Assembly (NCBI GenBank): GCA_005880075.1
Contig: VBJT01000042.1
Coordinates: 1-12,703, forward strand
Direction of reading: 5' to 3'
DNA from: Chloroflexota bacterium
Lineage (GTDB): Bacteria > Chloroflexota > Dehalococcoidia > SM23-28-2 > RBG-16-64-32
DNA: 12,703 nt
Shown in pieces: positions 12,242-12,703 of the stretch (within the stretch, counting starts at the first letter, position 1; each line of letters begins with the position of its first letter). Under the pieces are notes generated by a model. It saw only the letters and a program-made list of their open reading frames with translations. It searched no databases and was not told where the DNA came from. A program made the translations under genes and the position numbers.

Positions 12242-12703
12242 TGCGCGGCGGCAGTAAAGCCGGTGACGTTCGCGCCGAGCACGCTCTGCATCTGCTTGAG
12301 CGCAAATATATGCGCGTCCGGGTCGAACGTGGCGACGCAGTCGGCAGGGACTTCGACGGCGTAGTCGCGGTAGCGGGCATCGGCGGCGGTGTAGAGCACG
12401 CAGATGTTCGTGCAGTCTCCGACGACGATGATCTTGTCAGGCTTCAGCTCTTCGAGGCGATCGTCAAGATCCGTCTCGAAGAAGGCGCTGTAGCGGCGCT
12501 TTGGGATGATTTCGCCGGCAAATTCAGCGAGTTCGGGAATAACATCCGGCTCTTCGGTACCCCGGATGCAGTGCGGCGGGAACATTTCGAACTCTTTGTC
12601 ATCTGGTTCATGCGTATCACAGACGAAGATGATGTGCGAGCCGGCGGCCTTCTCGCGTTCGAGGAGTTCGCGGATGCGCGGGATGATCTCCCGTATAGTC
12701 GGC
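12238..12703 (-). CDS. pncA: Nicotinamidase / isochorismatase-family hydrolase, 5' end outside window
   Basis: The last 154 residues of a cysteine hydrolase that deamidates nicotinamide to nicotinate. Visible are FVCDTHEPDD and EMFPPHCIRGT, which supply the metal-binding Asp, His and His of nicotinamidases. IIPKRRYSAFFETDLDDRL contains the catalytic Lys, and VVGDCTNICVLYTAADAR contains the catalytic Cys (the Cys of NICV). The first catalytic Asp should lie near residue 10, beyond the right edge. An internal ATG at 12585 is not the start, because the metal-binding motifs precede it. The stop overlaps the downstream phosphoribosyltransferase start, and together they turn nicotinamide into NaMN. 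The metal motif and the partner gene favour nicotinamidase over other isochorismatase-like enzymes. Confidence 0.9.
   Translation of the reverse strand, partial: PTIREIIPRIRELLEREKAAGSHIIFVCDTHEPDDKEFEMFPPHCIRGTEEPDVIPELAEFAGEIIPKRRYSAFFETDLDDRLEELKPDKIIVVGDCTNICVLYTAADARYRDYAVEVPADCVATFDPDAHIFALKQMQSVLGANVTGFTAAAQ

Noticed and set aside
1..12703. Search for CRISPR repeats, phage genes, toxin-antitoxin pairs or defence systems
   Set aside because: No regularly spaced repeats, integrase, capsid or restriction genes were seen; the coding content is housekeeping.

Overview
The window is a GC-rich, densely packed bacterial chromosome segment of core genes. No CRISPR array, insertion-sequence transposase, phage gene, toxin-antitoxin pair, rRNA or tRNA is visible. 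The host is a free-living bacterium that divides by a peptidoglycan/FtsI-type system. The mraZ-rsmH-ftsL-pbp order, the 819-residue PriA and a TGTCATTCTGA-type dispersed repeat would fit Chloroflexota or a similar high-GC environmental lineage. That taxonomic call is an inference and weak.

Region 1 (1-3740, minus strand): the start of a dcw (division and cell wall) cluster. It reads mraZ, rsmH, an FtsL-like protein and a class B penicillin-binding protein that runs off the left edge. The genes are spaced by 5 nt, a TGATG stop/start overlap and 8 nt, so they form one operon. A near-consensus sigma-70 promoter (TTGACA, 16 nt, TATTAT) drives it. Immediately downstream of the promoter are TGGGN boxes of the kind MraZ binds, so autoregulation by MraZ is likely.

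Region 2 (3743-5945, plus strand): a divergent set of a MogA/MoaB-type molybdopterin protein, trmD and rplS. RplS carries a long glutamate-rich C-terminal tail. A 137-bp MITE-like element with inverted termini fills most of the gap before priA.

Region 3 (5946-8405, plus): priA, the replication-restart helicase, with all motifs intact. It converges with a minus-strand purE-cupin pair (8415-9210).

Region 4 (9384-10921): a 71-residue protein made of two classical C2H2 zinc fingers (plus strand), whose stop codon overlaps the stop codon of convergent purD (minus). PurE and PurD both belong to de novo purine synthesis.

Region 5 (10922-12703): a 324-bp non-coding gap with a perfect 9-bp dyad and a strong intrinsic-terminator hairpin oriented for the plus strand. 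It is followed on the minus strand by a nicotinamidase (5' end outside the window) and a nicotinate phosphoribosyltransferase that overlap by GTGA. Together these two make an NAD salvage operon: nicotinamide to nicotinate to nicotinate mononucleotide.

Most of the window is ordinary housekeeping. The points that stand out are the phased MraZ-box cluster, the free-standing bacterial C2H2 zinc-finger protein, the acidic L19 tail, the mobile-repeat remnant, and the plus-strand terminator with no plus-strand gene in front of it.
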